In this document: one piece after another, positions 7,704 through 14,806 of the stretch
Layout: each line of letters starts with the position of its first letter
Numbering within the stretch: position 1 is the stretch's first letter
NCBI GenBank assembly: GCA_964609975.1
Contig: CAZSTR010000010.1
Coordinates: forward strand, 1-50,518
DNA from: UBA5905 sp964609975
GTDB lineage: Bacteria; Bacillota; Clostridia; Oscillospirales; Acutalibacteraceae
Direction of reading: 5' to 3'
DNA: 50,518 bases
Position numbers and translations under genes: made by a program
The notes under the pieces: model-generated
What the model was told of the DNA's origin: nothing
What the model saw: the letters and a program-made list of their open reading frames with translations, nothing else
The model's database searches: none

Positions 7704-7760
7704 AGAAGGTCTCCTTTCGAAAGAAATCCGGTGTTGGAACGGGAAAAGGAGGATAACGAT

Positions 7761-7787
7761 AAAAAGCGATCGACAAAGCCGGTCGCT
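7761..7787 (-). terminator. Terminator after eutP
   Basis: On the minus strand AGCGACCG/CGATCGCT (one mismatch) with a 7-base loop, followed by TTTTT. Confidence 0.55.
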
Positions 7788-7822
7788 TTATTACATGAGC
7801 CACGGTTGTGTATAGGGAAGGC

Positions 7823-8248
7823 TCACCGAGCGAGATAGCCGAGAATGTCCGCCACCCCTTCGCCGGTGGTGCTGTCCACGAAAAACACCTCGCGACAGCC
7901 GGCGAGGCGCAGCCAGTGCTCGGCGCGAGCGGGGTTTCCGCCGGGGGCGTGGATGTGGGTGACGATGCCGATGACCGCCCGGTTACAGCAGGAGGTGACG
8001 CAGGGGGGATAAAGGCTGTATGGCTCGGTGGCGCTGAGCAACAGCCCCACCATATCCGCCTCATAGGTATACAGAGCCAGCGCCCGGCCTAGATGCGCCG
8101 TTTCGGCATATTCGCCGGGGGTGTCGATGATCACATCGGAATGGTGGATATATTGGGTTTTCTGATAACGGATGGCTTCGCCGCGCAGCGCCTGGGTCAG
8201 CGTGGTTTTTCCGGCGCCGACGCGCCCCATGAGGATGATTTTCTTCAT
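7823..8248 (-). CDS. eutP: EutP/PduV-like small GTPase-fold protein
   Basis: A 141-residue P-loop protein of the EutP/PduV family, associated with ethanolamine and propanediol microcompartments. The P-loop GRVGAGKTTL is at residues 8-17, the switch region DTPGEYAE follows, and the C-terminus has the family's FFVDSTTGEGVADIL. Some members have been reported to have acetate kinase activity; others are thought to act in microcompartment positioning. The ATG at 8248 overlaps the eutS stop by four bases (ATGA), so the two are translationally coupled. No eutABCDGHLMN or pdu gene is in the window, so this is an isolated pair with its own promoter and terminator. Confidence 0.85.
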   Translation of the reverse strand: MKKIILMGRVGAGKTTLTQALRGEAIRYQKTQYIHHSDVIIDTPGEYAETAHLGRALALYTYEADMVGLLLSATEPYSLYPPCVTSCCNRAVIGIVTHIHAPGGNPARAEHWLRLAGCREVFFVDSTTGEGVADILGYLAR

Positions 8249-8610
8249 GTGCGGGTGATGTCGCAGATGGTGAAGCCCAGCGTGTCCCGGCAATAGTCGC
8301 TCAGCGCCCGCAACGCCGCCTCCACCTCCGAGACGCGGCCGGTGACGATGAGAGTGCCACTGAAGCGGTCCACGAAGCCCAGATCCACGCCGGCGGTTTT
8401 GATGGCGATGTCGCCGGCGATGATAGCGGTTTCGGCGGGGGACATGGTGACGATGCCGATGGCGGCCCGGCTATAGTCGATGGCCGGGTCGAGACCGAGC
8501 TTGTTGTAAAGAATAGCGTCGGGGTTGGCGATGACATGGCAGATGGTGATCTGCTTTCCGGGCACCAGCTCCTGTACCAAACGCATTTTATCTTGTAGCT
8601 GTAGCTCCAT
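8245..8610 (-). CDS. eutS: EutS/PduU-type microcompartment shell protein
   Basis: A 121-residue bacterial microcompartment (BMC) shell protein of the circularly permuted EutS/PduU type, which forms hexameric shell tiles. Recognisable segments are RLVQELVPGKQITICHVIANPD near the N-terminus, AIGIVTMSPAETAIIAGDIAIKTAGVDLGFVDRFSGTLIVTGRVSEVE in the middle, and a short C-terminal strand, with the normal family length. An AAGGAGAG site precedes the ATG. It is transcribed from 8645-8673 and coupled to eutP. In Firmicutes eutS and eutP usually open the ethanolamine operon; here nothing else of that operon follows. Confidence 0.9.
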   Translation of the reverse strand: MELQLQDKMRLVQELVPGKQITICHVIANPDAILYNKLGLDPAIDYSRAAIGIVTMSPAETAIIAGDIAIKTAGVDLGFVDRFSGTLIVTGRVSEVEAALRALSDYCRDTLGFTICDITRT

Positions 8611-8644
8611 ATGGGTGCTCTCCTTGCTTGCTCAATATACCATA

Positions 8645-8673
8645 AGTGTAACACAAACGGCGCGAAAAGACAA
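8645..8673 (-). promoter_or_regulatory. Promoter for eutS-eutP
   Basis: On the minus strand TTGTCT (8673-8668), a 17-bp spacer and TACACT (8650-8645). The -35 directly abuts the RNase Y terminator hairpin. Confidence 0.5.
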
Positions 8674-8701
8674 GCCCCGGAAAAGATTTTCTTTTCCGGG
8701 G
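8660..8701 (-). terminator. Terminator after rny
   Basis: On the minus strand CCCCGGAAAAG/CTTTTCCGGGG (11 bp, short A-rich loop) followed by CTTGTCTTTTC. Confidence 0.75.
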
Positions 8702-8721
8702 CGCTGGTGTGCAAAGGAGAA

Positions 8722-10296
8722 TTATTTGGCATAATCCACGGCGCGGTTCTCGCGAATCAGATTGACCTTGATTTGGCCGGGATAGTCCATGTTGGTTTCG
8801 ATTTTCTTGGCGATTTCGTGGGCGAGGATAACCATCTGGTCGTCGTTGACGGCCTCCGGGCGCACGATGATGCGCACCTCGCGTCCCGCCTGGATGGCGA
8901 AGGAGCGCTCTACGCCGTCGAAGCTGTTGGCGATTTCCTCCAGCTTTTCCAGACGCTTGATGTAGTTTTCCAGATTCTCGCGCCGGGCGCCGGGGCGAGC
9001 GGCGGAGATGGCGTCGGCCGCCTGAACGAGGCAGGCCACGACCGTCTGGGCTTCCACATCGCCGTGGTGCGCCTGGATGGCGTGGACGACGGCTTCGCTT
9101 TCCTTATATTTGCGGGCAATGTCCACACCGATTTCGATGTGGGAGCCTTCTACCTGGTGGTCCACGCTCTTGCCGATGTCATGCAACAGACCGGCGCGGC
9201 GGGCGATTTCCGGGTCGATGCCCAGCTCGCTGGCCATGATGCCCGACAGGAAGGCCACCTCCATGGAGTGATCCAGCACATTCTGGCCATAGCTTGTACG
9301 ATAATGGAGTCGTCCCAACAGCTTCACGACCTCCGGGTTGATTCCCCGCAGGCCAGTTTCCAGAACTGCCCGTTCGCCCTCCGCTTTGATGGAGTTTTCC
9401 ACCTCGCGGCGCGCCTTGTTGACCATTTCCTCGATGCGGGCGGGGTGAATCCGTCCGTCGGCGATGAGCCGCTCCATGGCCAGCCGGGCGATTTCCCGGC
9501 GCACCGGGTCGAAGCCGGACAGGGTGATGGCTTCGGGGGTGTCGTCGATGATGAGGTCGATGCCGGTGAGGGTTTCGATGGCGCGGATGTTCCGGCCCTC
9601 CCGGCCGATGATCCGTCCCTTCATCTCGTCGTTGGGGAGCGGCACCACTGAAACGGTGGTTTCCGCCACCTGGTCGGCGGCCACGCGCTGGATAGCGTGG
9701 GAGATCATGGTGCGGGCGCGCTGGTCGGCCTCGGCCTTGAGCTGGGTGTCAAATTCCGCCAGCTTCAGCGCCTTTTCGTGCTCCAACTCGGCGCTCAAAG
9801 AGCTGAGCAAATATTCCTTCGCCTGCTCCTTCGTGAAGCCGGACAGCCGTTCGAGAAGCTCATATTGGCTTTTCTTCAGCGCTTCGGCGTCGGCCATGCG
9901 GGCGTCCACCTCGCGGTTCTTCTGCGCCAGAGCCTCTTCCTTTTTTTCATAGTTTTCGATTTTGTGATCGAGGGTTTCTTCCTTTTGCTGAAGTCGGCGC
10001 TCCTGGCGCTGGACATCAGCGCGGCGCTCTTTTAGCTCCTTGTCGGACTCGTTGCGCAGACGATAGATTTCGTCCTTGGCTTTGATGATGGATTCCTTCT
10101 TCGCCGCCTCGGCGTTGGCGTTGGCCTCTTTGACGATGCGATCTGCCTCGGCCTCGGCAGACCCGATTTTTGCTTCTGCTTCTTTTTTGCGGTGGGCGAT
10201 TCCGGCGCGATAGGCCAAAAGCCCCGCCACAACCCCGCCGACAGCCAGCGAGCCTGCGCAGGCGCCGACCACGGCGAGAATGGACAATTCGAGCAT
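8722..10296 (-). CDS. rny: Ribonuclease Y
   Basis: A 524-residue membrane-anchored endoribonuclease that starts mRNA decay and forms part of the Firmicutes RNA-degradation assembly at the inner face of the membrane. The order is canonical: one N-terminal membrane span (LSILAVVGACAGSLAVGGVVAG), a long charged coiled coil to about residue 200, a KH domain (GRIIGREGRNIRAIE), then an HD domain (LLHDIGKSVDHQ) and its C-terminal extension ending DYPGQIKVNLIRE. The length matches the family. The ATG at 10296 has AGGAGG; the in-frame upstream codons lie in the leader. It is transcribed from a strong promoter about 290 bases upstream through a highly structured leader. Confidence 0.95.
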   Translation of the reverse strand: MLELSILAVVGACAGSLAVGGVVAGLLAYRAGIAHRKKEAEAKIGSAEAEADRIVKEANANAEAAKKESIIKAKDEIYRLRNESDKELKERRADVQRQERRLQQKEETLDHKIENYEKKEEALAQKNREVDARMADAEALKKSQYELLERLSGFTKEQAKEYLLSSLSAELEHEKALKLAEFDTQLKAEADQRARTMISHAIQRVAADQVAETTVSVVPLPNDEMKGRIIGREGRNIRAIETLTGIDLIIDDTPEAITLSGFDPVRREIARLAMERLIADGRIHPARIEEMVNKARREVENSIKAEGERAVLETGLRGINPEVVKLLGRLHYRTSYGQNVLDHSMEVAFLSGIMASELGIDPEIARRAGLLHDIGKSVDHQVEGSHIEIGVDIARKYKESEAVVHAIQAHHGDVEAQTVVACLVQAADAISAARPGARRENLENYIKRLEKLEEIANSFDGVERSFAIQAGREVRIIVRPEAVNDDQMVILAHEIAKKIETNMDYPGQIKVNLIRENRAVDYAK

Positions 10297-10585
10297 TGGG
10301 GTACACCTCCTGTAAGATTTTGTCTGTTGCCGCAGGAAGGGCGTCCCCATGGGATGCGTTTTTCAATCTTGAAAGAACCGACGGGTGGAGCACCCGAAAA
10401 CCGTTCAAAAACCCGTCGCGTGGCGAGCGGGCGAAAGCTATACCCCACAGGGACGGCCGTAACGCGCGGCCATAGAAACATCGTCCGGGCGCGTCCCGGA
10501 CGGTGAGCGAAAAGACGATGCCGAACTTTCGGCTGTAAGCAATGGGATAGGCCAGCCAAAAAGGCGAAATCGAAGCCTAACCTCC
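10297..10585 (-). ncRNA. Candidate structured leader RNA of rny
   Basis: About 285 bases between the predicted transcription start near 10582 and the rny start, with no gene on either strand. Several stable hairpins are visible on the minus strand: GCCGAA/TTCGGC, CGTCCGGG/CCCGGACG, GGCCG/CGGCC, CGGGTG/CACCCG, and an outer ACGGGT/ACCCGT pairing. CTATCCCA can pair with TGGGGTATAG about 80 bases later, closing a multi-branch domain. I tried to match 6S RNA, RNase P, tmRNA, SRP RNA, T-box and common riboswitch consensus elements and none fits. It could be a cis-regulatory leader (RNase Y autoregulation would be logical) or an independent RNA. Confidence 0.4.
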
Positions 10586-10588
10586 TAT

Positions 10589-10618
10589 ATATTACAACAA
10601 AGCAGGCGCTCTTGTCAA
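10589..10618 (-). promoter_or_regulatory. Promoter for rny, with -35 in a terminator loop
   Basis: On the minus strand a perfect TTGACA (10618-10613), an 18-bp spacer and TAATAT (10594-10589). The -35 hexamer is the loop of the rnfD terminator hairpin. Confidence 0.7.
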
Positions 10619-10628
10619 GAGCGCCTGC
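10594..10628 (-). terminator. Terminator after rnfD
   Basis: A perfect 10-bp stem GCAGGCGCTC/GAGCGCCTGC (10602-10628) with the 7-base loop TTGACAA on the minus strand, followed by TTTGTTGT. Confidence 0.75.
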
Positions 10629-10661
10629 ATAAAAATTGTGTTCCGAAGGGAGAACATCTGT

Positions 10662-11729
10662 CTATTTTGTTTCAAGAGAGGGGGCGTCCGGGATTTTCGG
10701 GACAGACACGCTCGGCGTCCGTCGGGCGGCCGTGGGACGGGCGATTTTTTTTCGCAGAGCGGAGAGGCCGCGCCGGAGCAATCGCCGGATAAGCTGCCAA
10801 AGCGTCTTCAGTCCGCGCAGAGCCGCCGGGGCGAAGGGTGTGAACAGCTGGGCAACGAGGGCAGCCACGGCCGTTCCCTCTGCCCAAGGCCCCCAAAGCC
10901 GCCACAGGGCGGTGAGCAATCCTGCCAGCCCGCCCACCAGTAGCTGTTCGCCGAGCTTCGCGGGGGCATAGCGTCGGTCGGCCAATAGCAACGCCACCAG
11001 CGCCCCGCTGCCGGCCAAAACGCCATACAGGGGAGAACGCCAGAAAAGCAGCGAGCACAGAGACAAAACGGTGAGCATGGCCACCGGCGTGACCAGCCGC
11101 ACCCGCCGCCGGGTCAGCAGAAACAGAAAGCTCAGTCCGATGGCTGGCACGCAGGTTTCGCCGATGGTGCCGGCGTGGACGCCGAAAAGCAGCTGCCAGG
11201 TGGCCGGCTGGAGCGTTTTTCCGTCCAGCGCGGCCAGCGGTGTGGCCGTGGCGATGGTGTCCACGCCGCTCCATTGGGTGGGGACGGTATAGCCGGTCAC
11301 GGCCGCCGGAAAGGCTCGCCGCATCACCAGAAAGGCCAAAAGCACAGGAGACGCCAATGGGAAGGCCAGCCGGTTGTTCGGCCATTTTCGGCTGATGAGC
11401 GTGGGGAGGGAGGCGAAGGCCGCGGCGATTCCAGCCATCAGCGCCGCCGGCCAGAAGGGGGCAGTGGCCGGCAGACAGAAGGCCACCAGCAGGCCGGAGG
11501 CCGCCGCCCGCGCCAGCCGCGGCTCTCGGATGCTACGCCCGCAGGGGTGCGCCAGCAGACACTCCGCCATCAGATAGCCGCCAACCGCCAGCACCGCCAG
11601 CACCAACGCTCGCCAGCGATAATAATAGAAGGAAACGAGAAAAATCGGCACCAGCGCAGTCAGCCAGTCCAACGCCAGCTCCCGGTCCAGCCGTCCGCCA
11701 TTTGTGTTCACCCGCAAGATCTCTTCCAT
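10662..11729 (-). CDS. RnfD/NqrB-family membrane flavoprotein, stand-alone
   Basis: A 355-residue polytopic membrane protein of the RnfD/NqrB family, normally the covalently flavinylated, ion-translocating subunit of Rnf or Na+-NQR complexes. About nine or ten hydrophobic spans are visible. The flavinylation-type motif DTIATATPL lies at residues 157-165, with Thr163 in the position that carries FMN in relatives. GTIGETC follows in the next loop, as in RnfD. A basic 60-residue C-terminal tail (RRLLRRGLSALRKKIARP) is unusual. No rnfCGEAB or flavin transferase gene is nearby, so it is either part of a complex encoded elsewhere or a stand-alone electron-transfer protein. It has its own promoter and terminator. 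The ATG has a weak AAAGGGGA site. Confidence 0.8.
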   Translation of the reverse strand: MEEILRVNTNGGRLDRELALDWLTALVPIFLVSFYYYRWRALVLAVLAVGGYLMAECLLAHPCGRSIREPRLARAAASGLLVAFCLPATAPFWPAALMAGIAAAFASLPTLISRKWPNNRLAFPLASPVLLAFLVMRRAFPAAVTGYTVPTQWSGVDTIATATPLAALDGKTLQPATWQLLFGVHAGTIGETCVPAIGLSFLFLLTRRRVRLVTPVAMLTVLSLCSLLFWRSPLYGVLAGSGALVALLLADRRYAPAKLGEQLLVGGLAGLLTALWRLWGPWAEGTAVAALVAQLFTPFAPAALRGLKTLWQLIRRLLRRGLSALRKKIARPTAARRTPSVSVPKIPDAPSLETK

Positions 11730-11775
11730 AGGTGTTCCCCTTTCCCGTTTCGGTCTTTCCTGCTTATCTTAGTTT

Positions 11776-11804
11776 ATCTTATCAGTTGGCCACGGAAAAA
11801 GCAA
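11776..11804 (-). promoter_or_regulatory. Promoter for the rnfD-like gene
   Basis: On the minus strand TTGCTT (11804-11799), a 17-bp spacer and TAAGAT (11781-11776), divergent from the rpiR promoter. Confidence 0.55.
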
Positions 11805-11840
11805 GCCCTTCTGCAAATTTTGCAGGATTGTATTTTCATC

Positions 11841-11869
11841 TTGCGTTTTTCGCGAATTCGGGGTATAAT
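11841..11869 (+). promoter_or_regulatory. Promoter for the rpiR-yhiN-cmk-ispH/rpsA run
   Basis: TTGCGT (11841-11846), a 17-bp spacer and a consensus TATAAT (11864-11869), 63 bases before the regulator's start. Confidence 0.7.
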
Positions 11870-11932
11870 GTCCCCGATGTCGCCGTGGTGGAAAATGTCT
11901 CGGCCGAAGGGCGACCGGAGGAGGAAGGAGCC

Positions 11933-12811
11933 ATGCGCTCAAATTTGGGCGAGCTGATTGCGGCTCGCGAGGGGATCTTTTCAAAGGGGCAACGGCGGAT
12001 TGCCCGCTTCATTCAGGAACGGTATGACGAGGCAGCCTTTATGACCGCCAGCCGTCTGGGCCAAGAGGTCGGGGTCAGCGAGTCGACGGTGGTGCGTTTT
12101 GCGACGGAGCTGGGCTTTGAGGGTTATCCCGGCCTGCAACGGGCGTTGCAGGAGCTGATTCGCAGCAAGCTGACGATTGTGCAGCGCATGGAAGTGGCTC
12201 GCTCCCGCATGGCTGACGACGAGGTACTGCACAGCGTGGCCACCGGCGACATTCAAAACATTCGGCGCACGCTGGAGGAAATCAGCAAAACCGCCTTCAA
12301 CGCGGCGGTGGACGCGGTGGTGGCCGCTCGGCATATTTATGTGTTCGGCGCCGGGAGCTGTAAGGCGCTGGCGGCTTTTTTGACCCATTATCTGCAAATG
12401 CTGTTGGGTGGCCGGGCACACCAGCTCACCGCCTCCAGCCAAAGCGATATATATAGCGAGCTGTTGGATGTGGGACCGGAGGATACGGTGCTGTGTATCA
12501 CCTTTCCCCGCTATTCCAGCAAGGCGGCGAAGACCCTGCAATATGCCCGTTCGAAGGGGGCGCGGGCGGTGGCGATGACCGACAGTCGACTGTCGCCGGT
12601 GGCGCCCTGGGCGGATGTGCTGTTGCTGGCGCACAGCGGGATGGCCTCGGTGGTGGACTCCCTTGTGGCGCCGTTGAGCATTATCAACGCGCTGATTGTG
12701 GCGGTTTCTCTGCGCACGATGGAGAATAATCGGGAAAAGCTCATGGAGCTGGAGCGACTGTGGGATGATTGCCAGGTGTATGAACACATGGAGGAAACGG
12801 AGAATGTTTAA
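11933..12811 (+). CDS. RpiR/MurR family transcriptional regulator
   Basis: A 292-residue regulator of the RpiR family: an N-terminal HTH domain (about residues 1-75, including ASRLGQEVGVSESTVVRFATELGF) and a C-terminal SIS sugar-isomerase domain (about 125-260, with IYVFGAGSCKALA and LCITFPRYSSKAAKTLQYARSKGARAVAMTD) that binds phosphosugars. I place the start at the ATG at 11933, with GAGGAAGGAG before it; the longer frame upstream runs through the promoter. It stops three bases before the YhiN-type gene, so it heads a run of housekeeping genes. Known relatives control sugar, amino-sugar or inositol genes; the target here is unknown. Confidence 0.88.
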   Translation: MRSNLGELIAAREGIFSKGQRRIARFIQERYDEAAFMTASRLGQEVGVSESTVVRFATELGFEGYPGLQRALQELIRSKLTIVQRMEVARSRMADDEVLHSVATGDIQNIRRTLEEISKTAFNAAVDAVVAARHIYVFGAGSCKALAAFLTHYLQMLLGGRAHQLTASSQSDIYSELLDVGPEDTVLCITFPRYSSKAAKTLQYARSKGARAVAMTDSRLSPVAPWADVLLLAHSGMASVVDSLVAPLSIINALIVAVSLRTMENNREKLMELERLWDDCQVYEHMEETENV

Positions 12812-12814
12812 AGA

Positions 12815-14038
12815 ATGGATGTAGTGGTCGTCGGCGGCGGAGCCGCCGGTTGCATCGCCGCCGGCGCGGCGGCGCGGCGGGGACACACGGTCACCTTGCT
12901 GGAGCGCAACCCCCGTCCGGCGCGAAAGGTGATGATCACCGGCAAGGGGCGCTGTAATGTGACAAATAACTGCTCGGTGGAGGAGTTTTTGCCGCGGGTG
13001 CAACGGGGCGGCCGGTTTTTGTATAGCGCGCTGACCGCCTTCGCGCCGCGGGATATGATGGCGTTGCTTGAGGAGCAGGGTGTCGCGCTGAAAACCGAGA
13101 GGGGAAATCGGGTTTTTCCCTGCTCGGATAAGGCGGTGGATGTGGTGGACGCCCTGACGCGCTATGCCCGTCAGGGCGGCGCCCGATTTTTGCAGGGGCG
13201 CGCGGTGCGTCTGCGGCTGGAGAATGGCGTTTGCACTGGTGTGGAGCTGGAGGATGGCCGAGTGCTGGCGGCGCAGGGGGTGATTGTAGCCACCGGCGGC
13301 GCCTCCTATCCGACAACCGGCTCCACCGGAGACGGCTATGCGCTGGCGGAGCAGGCGGGCCATCGGGTGATTGCGCCCCGCCCGTCCCTGTCGGCGCTGG
13401 AGTCGCCGGAGCCTTTTTGCCCGGAGCTGCAAGGTCTGTCCCTGAAAAATTGCGGGCTGACGGCGGTGGATACGGTGCGCAAAAAAACCGTTTTTTCCGA
13501 CCAGGGCGAAATGCTTTTCACCCATTTCGGGGTCAGCGGGCCGATGGTGCTCAGCGCCAGCGCCCGCATGGACGAGATGGCGCCGGGGCGTTATTGCCTG
13601 CATATCGACTGGAAGCCGGCCTTGTCGGCGGAGCAGCTGGAGGCGCGGATTTTGCGGGATTTGGAGGAACGGCGCAATCTGGATTTGAGCAATGCCCTGG
13701 GGAAGCTGTTGCCCCGCACGCTGATTCCGGTGATGCTTCGTCTGGCAGAGATTTCCGGCGACAAAAAATGTCATTCTGTGACGCGGGAGGAGCGTCGCCG
13801 TCTGGTTTCCTGCGTGAAGGATATGTCGGTGCGCGTCGCCGGCTTCCGTCCGCTGGCGGAGGCGATTGTGACCGCCGGTGGGGTTTGCCTGAAGGAGGTG
13901 GACCCCCGCACCATGGCATCGAAAAAAACGCCGGGGCTGTTTTTTGCCGGCGAGGTGCTGGATGTGGACGCCTGCACCGGCGGATATAATCTGCAAATCG
14001 CTTTTTCCACCGGCATGGCGGCCGGACAACATATTTGA
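12815..14038 (+). CDS. YhiN/HI0933-type FAD-binding oxidoreductase
   Basis: A 407-residue flavoprotein of the HI0933/YhiN family (often annotated as aminoacetone oxidase family FAD-binding enzyme). The dinucleotide motif VVVGGGAAG starts at residue 4. The family-specific KVMITGKGRCNVTN follows (about residues 38-51), and IVATGGASYPTTGSTGDGY is at about 154-172. The C-terminus has FFAGEVLDVDACTGGYNLQIAFSTG, which closes the FAD site. The physiological substrate of this family is uncertain. It starts 3 bases after the rpiR stop and runs directly into cmk, a neighbourhood conserved in many Clostridia from memory. Confidence 0.88.
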   Translation: MDVVVVGGGAAGCIAAGAAARRGHTVTLLERNPRPARKVMITGKGRCNVTNNCSVEEFLPRVQRGGRFLYSALTAFAPRDMMALLEEQGVALKTERGNRVFPCSDKAVDVVDALTRYARQGGARFLQGRAVRLRLENGVCTGVELEDGRVLAAQGVIVATGGASYPTTGSTGDGYALAEQAGHRVIAPRPSLSALESPEPFCPELQGLSLKNCGLTAVDTVRKKTVFSDQGEMLFTHFGVSGPMVLSASARMDEMAPGRYCLHIDWKPALSAEQLEARILRDLEERRNLDLSNALGKLLPRTLIPVMLRLAEISGDKKCHSVTREERRRLVSCVKDMSVRVAGFRPLAEAIVTAGGVCLKEVDPRTMASKKTPGLFFAGEVLDVDACTGGYNLQIAFSTGMAAGQHI

Positions 14039-14056
14039 GTGAGGATGTGTCAATTC

Positions 14057-14731
14057 ATGGCGTTTTCTGTGGCGATTGATGGCCCTGCCGGAGCGGGGAA
14101 AAGCACACTGGCCCGTATTTTGGCGGAGGAGCTACAATTTTTGTATGTGGACACCGGCGCTCTATATCGCACCGTGGGTCTGGCGGTTCTGCAAAGGGGC
14201 ATCGACCCGCGGGATGAGGCCGCGGTGACGGCGCTGCTGAAGGAGCTGTCGGTTTCGCTGGCCTATGTGGAGCGGGAACAGCGGGTGTTTCTCGGCGAGG
14301 AGGATGTGAGCGAAAAAATCCGTACGCCGGAGGTGTCCATGGCGGCGTCGGCGGTGTCGGCGGTGCCGGCGGTGCGGCGGTTTTTGCTGGACACCCAGCG
14401 TCAGCTGGCGGCCAGCCATTCGGTGATCATGGACGGCCGGGACATCGGCACCACGATTTTGCCCCAGGCGGAGGTGAAAATTTTTCTCACCGCCTCGGCG
14501 GAATCCAGAGCCCAGCGCCGCTATGCTGAGCTGAAGGAAAAGGGCATCGAGACCTCCTTCGAAGCGGTTTTGGCGGATATGGAAAAGCGGGACTATGACG
14601 ACGCCCATCGAGCCGCTTCGCCTCTGCGGCGGGCGGTAGACGCGGTGCTGGTGGACACCAGCCGGGACGACCTGGAAGCCTCGGTGCAGCGGCTCAAGGA
14701 GATTGTCACCGCCCGCCTTTCGCAGGCGTGA
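14057..14731 (+). CDS. cmk: Cytidylate kinase
   Basis: A 224-residue (d)CMP kinase that phosphorylates CMP and dCMP to the diphosphates with ATP, in the cytoplasm. The P-loop GPAGAGKST is at residues 9-17, followed by FLYVDTGALYRTV. MDGRDIGTTILP and the C-terminal YDDAHRAASPLRRAVDA complete the nucleotide and lid regions. I chose the ATG at 14057 because MAFSVAIDGPAGAGK matches the family N-terminus; a GTG at 14039 and an ATG at 14045 are in frame but would add an unconserved extension. It is adjacent to ispH-rpsA, as in many Firmicutes, though plsC, often present between them, is absent. Confidence 0.93.
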   Translation: MAFSVAIDGPAGAGKSTLARILAEELQFLYVDTGALYRTVGLAVLQRGIDPRDEAAVTALLKELSVSLAYVEREQRVFLGEEDVSEKIRTPEVSMAASAVSAVPAVRRFLLDTQRQLAASHSVIMDGRDIGTTILPQAEVKIFLTASAESRAQRRYAELKEKGIETSFEAVLADMEKRDYDDAHRAASPLRRAVDAVLVDTSRDDLEASVQRLKEIVTARLSQA

Positions 14732-14806
14732 GCGCCGCGGAACAGAGGATAAAAGGCGCAAAAGCGAAAAGCGGGAAAGTGGAAAAACGGAAGGAGGAGC
14801 ACGGCT

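Noticed and set aside
6766..8064. One 432-codon minus-strand frame spanning the TM2, DUF2752 and eutP region
   Set aside because: Only the last 135 residues are a protein (TM2); the rest overlaps DUF2752 and eutP in other frames and crosses a promoter.
10297..10585. 6S RNA, RNase P RNA, tmRNA, SRP RNA or T-box at the rny leader
   Set aside because: None of the conserved sequence blocks of these classes is present on either strand; kept only as an unassigned structured leader.
11981..14053. A 690-codon antisense open frame
   Set aside because: It covers rpiR and the YhiN-type gene in the opposite frame; low-complexity His/Arg/Gln composition and no homology.
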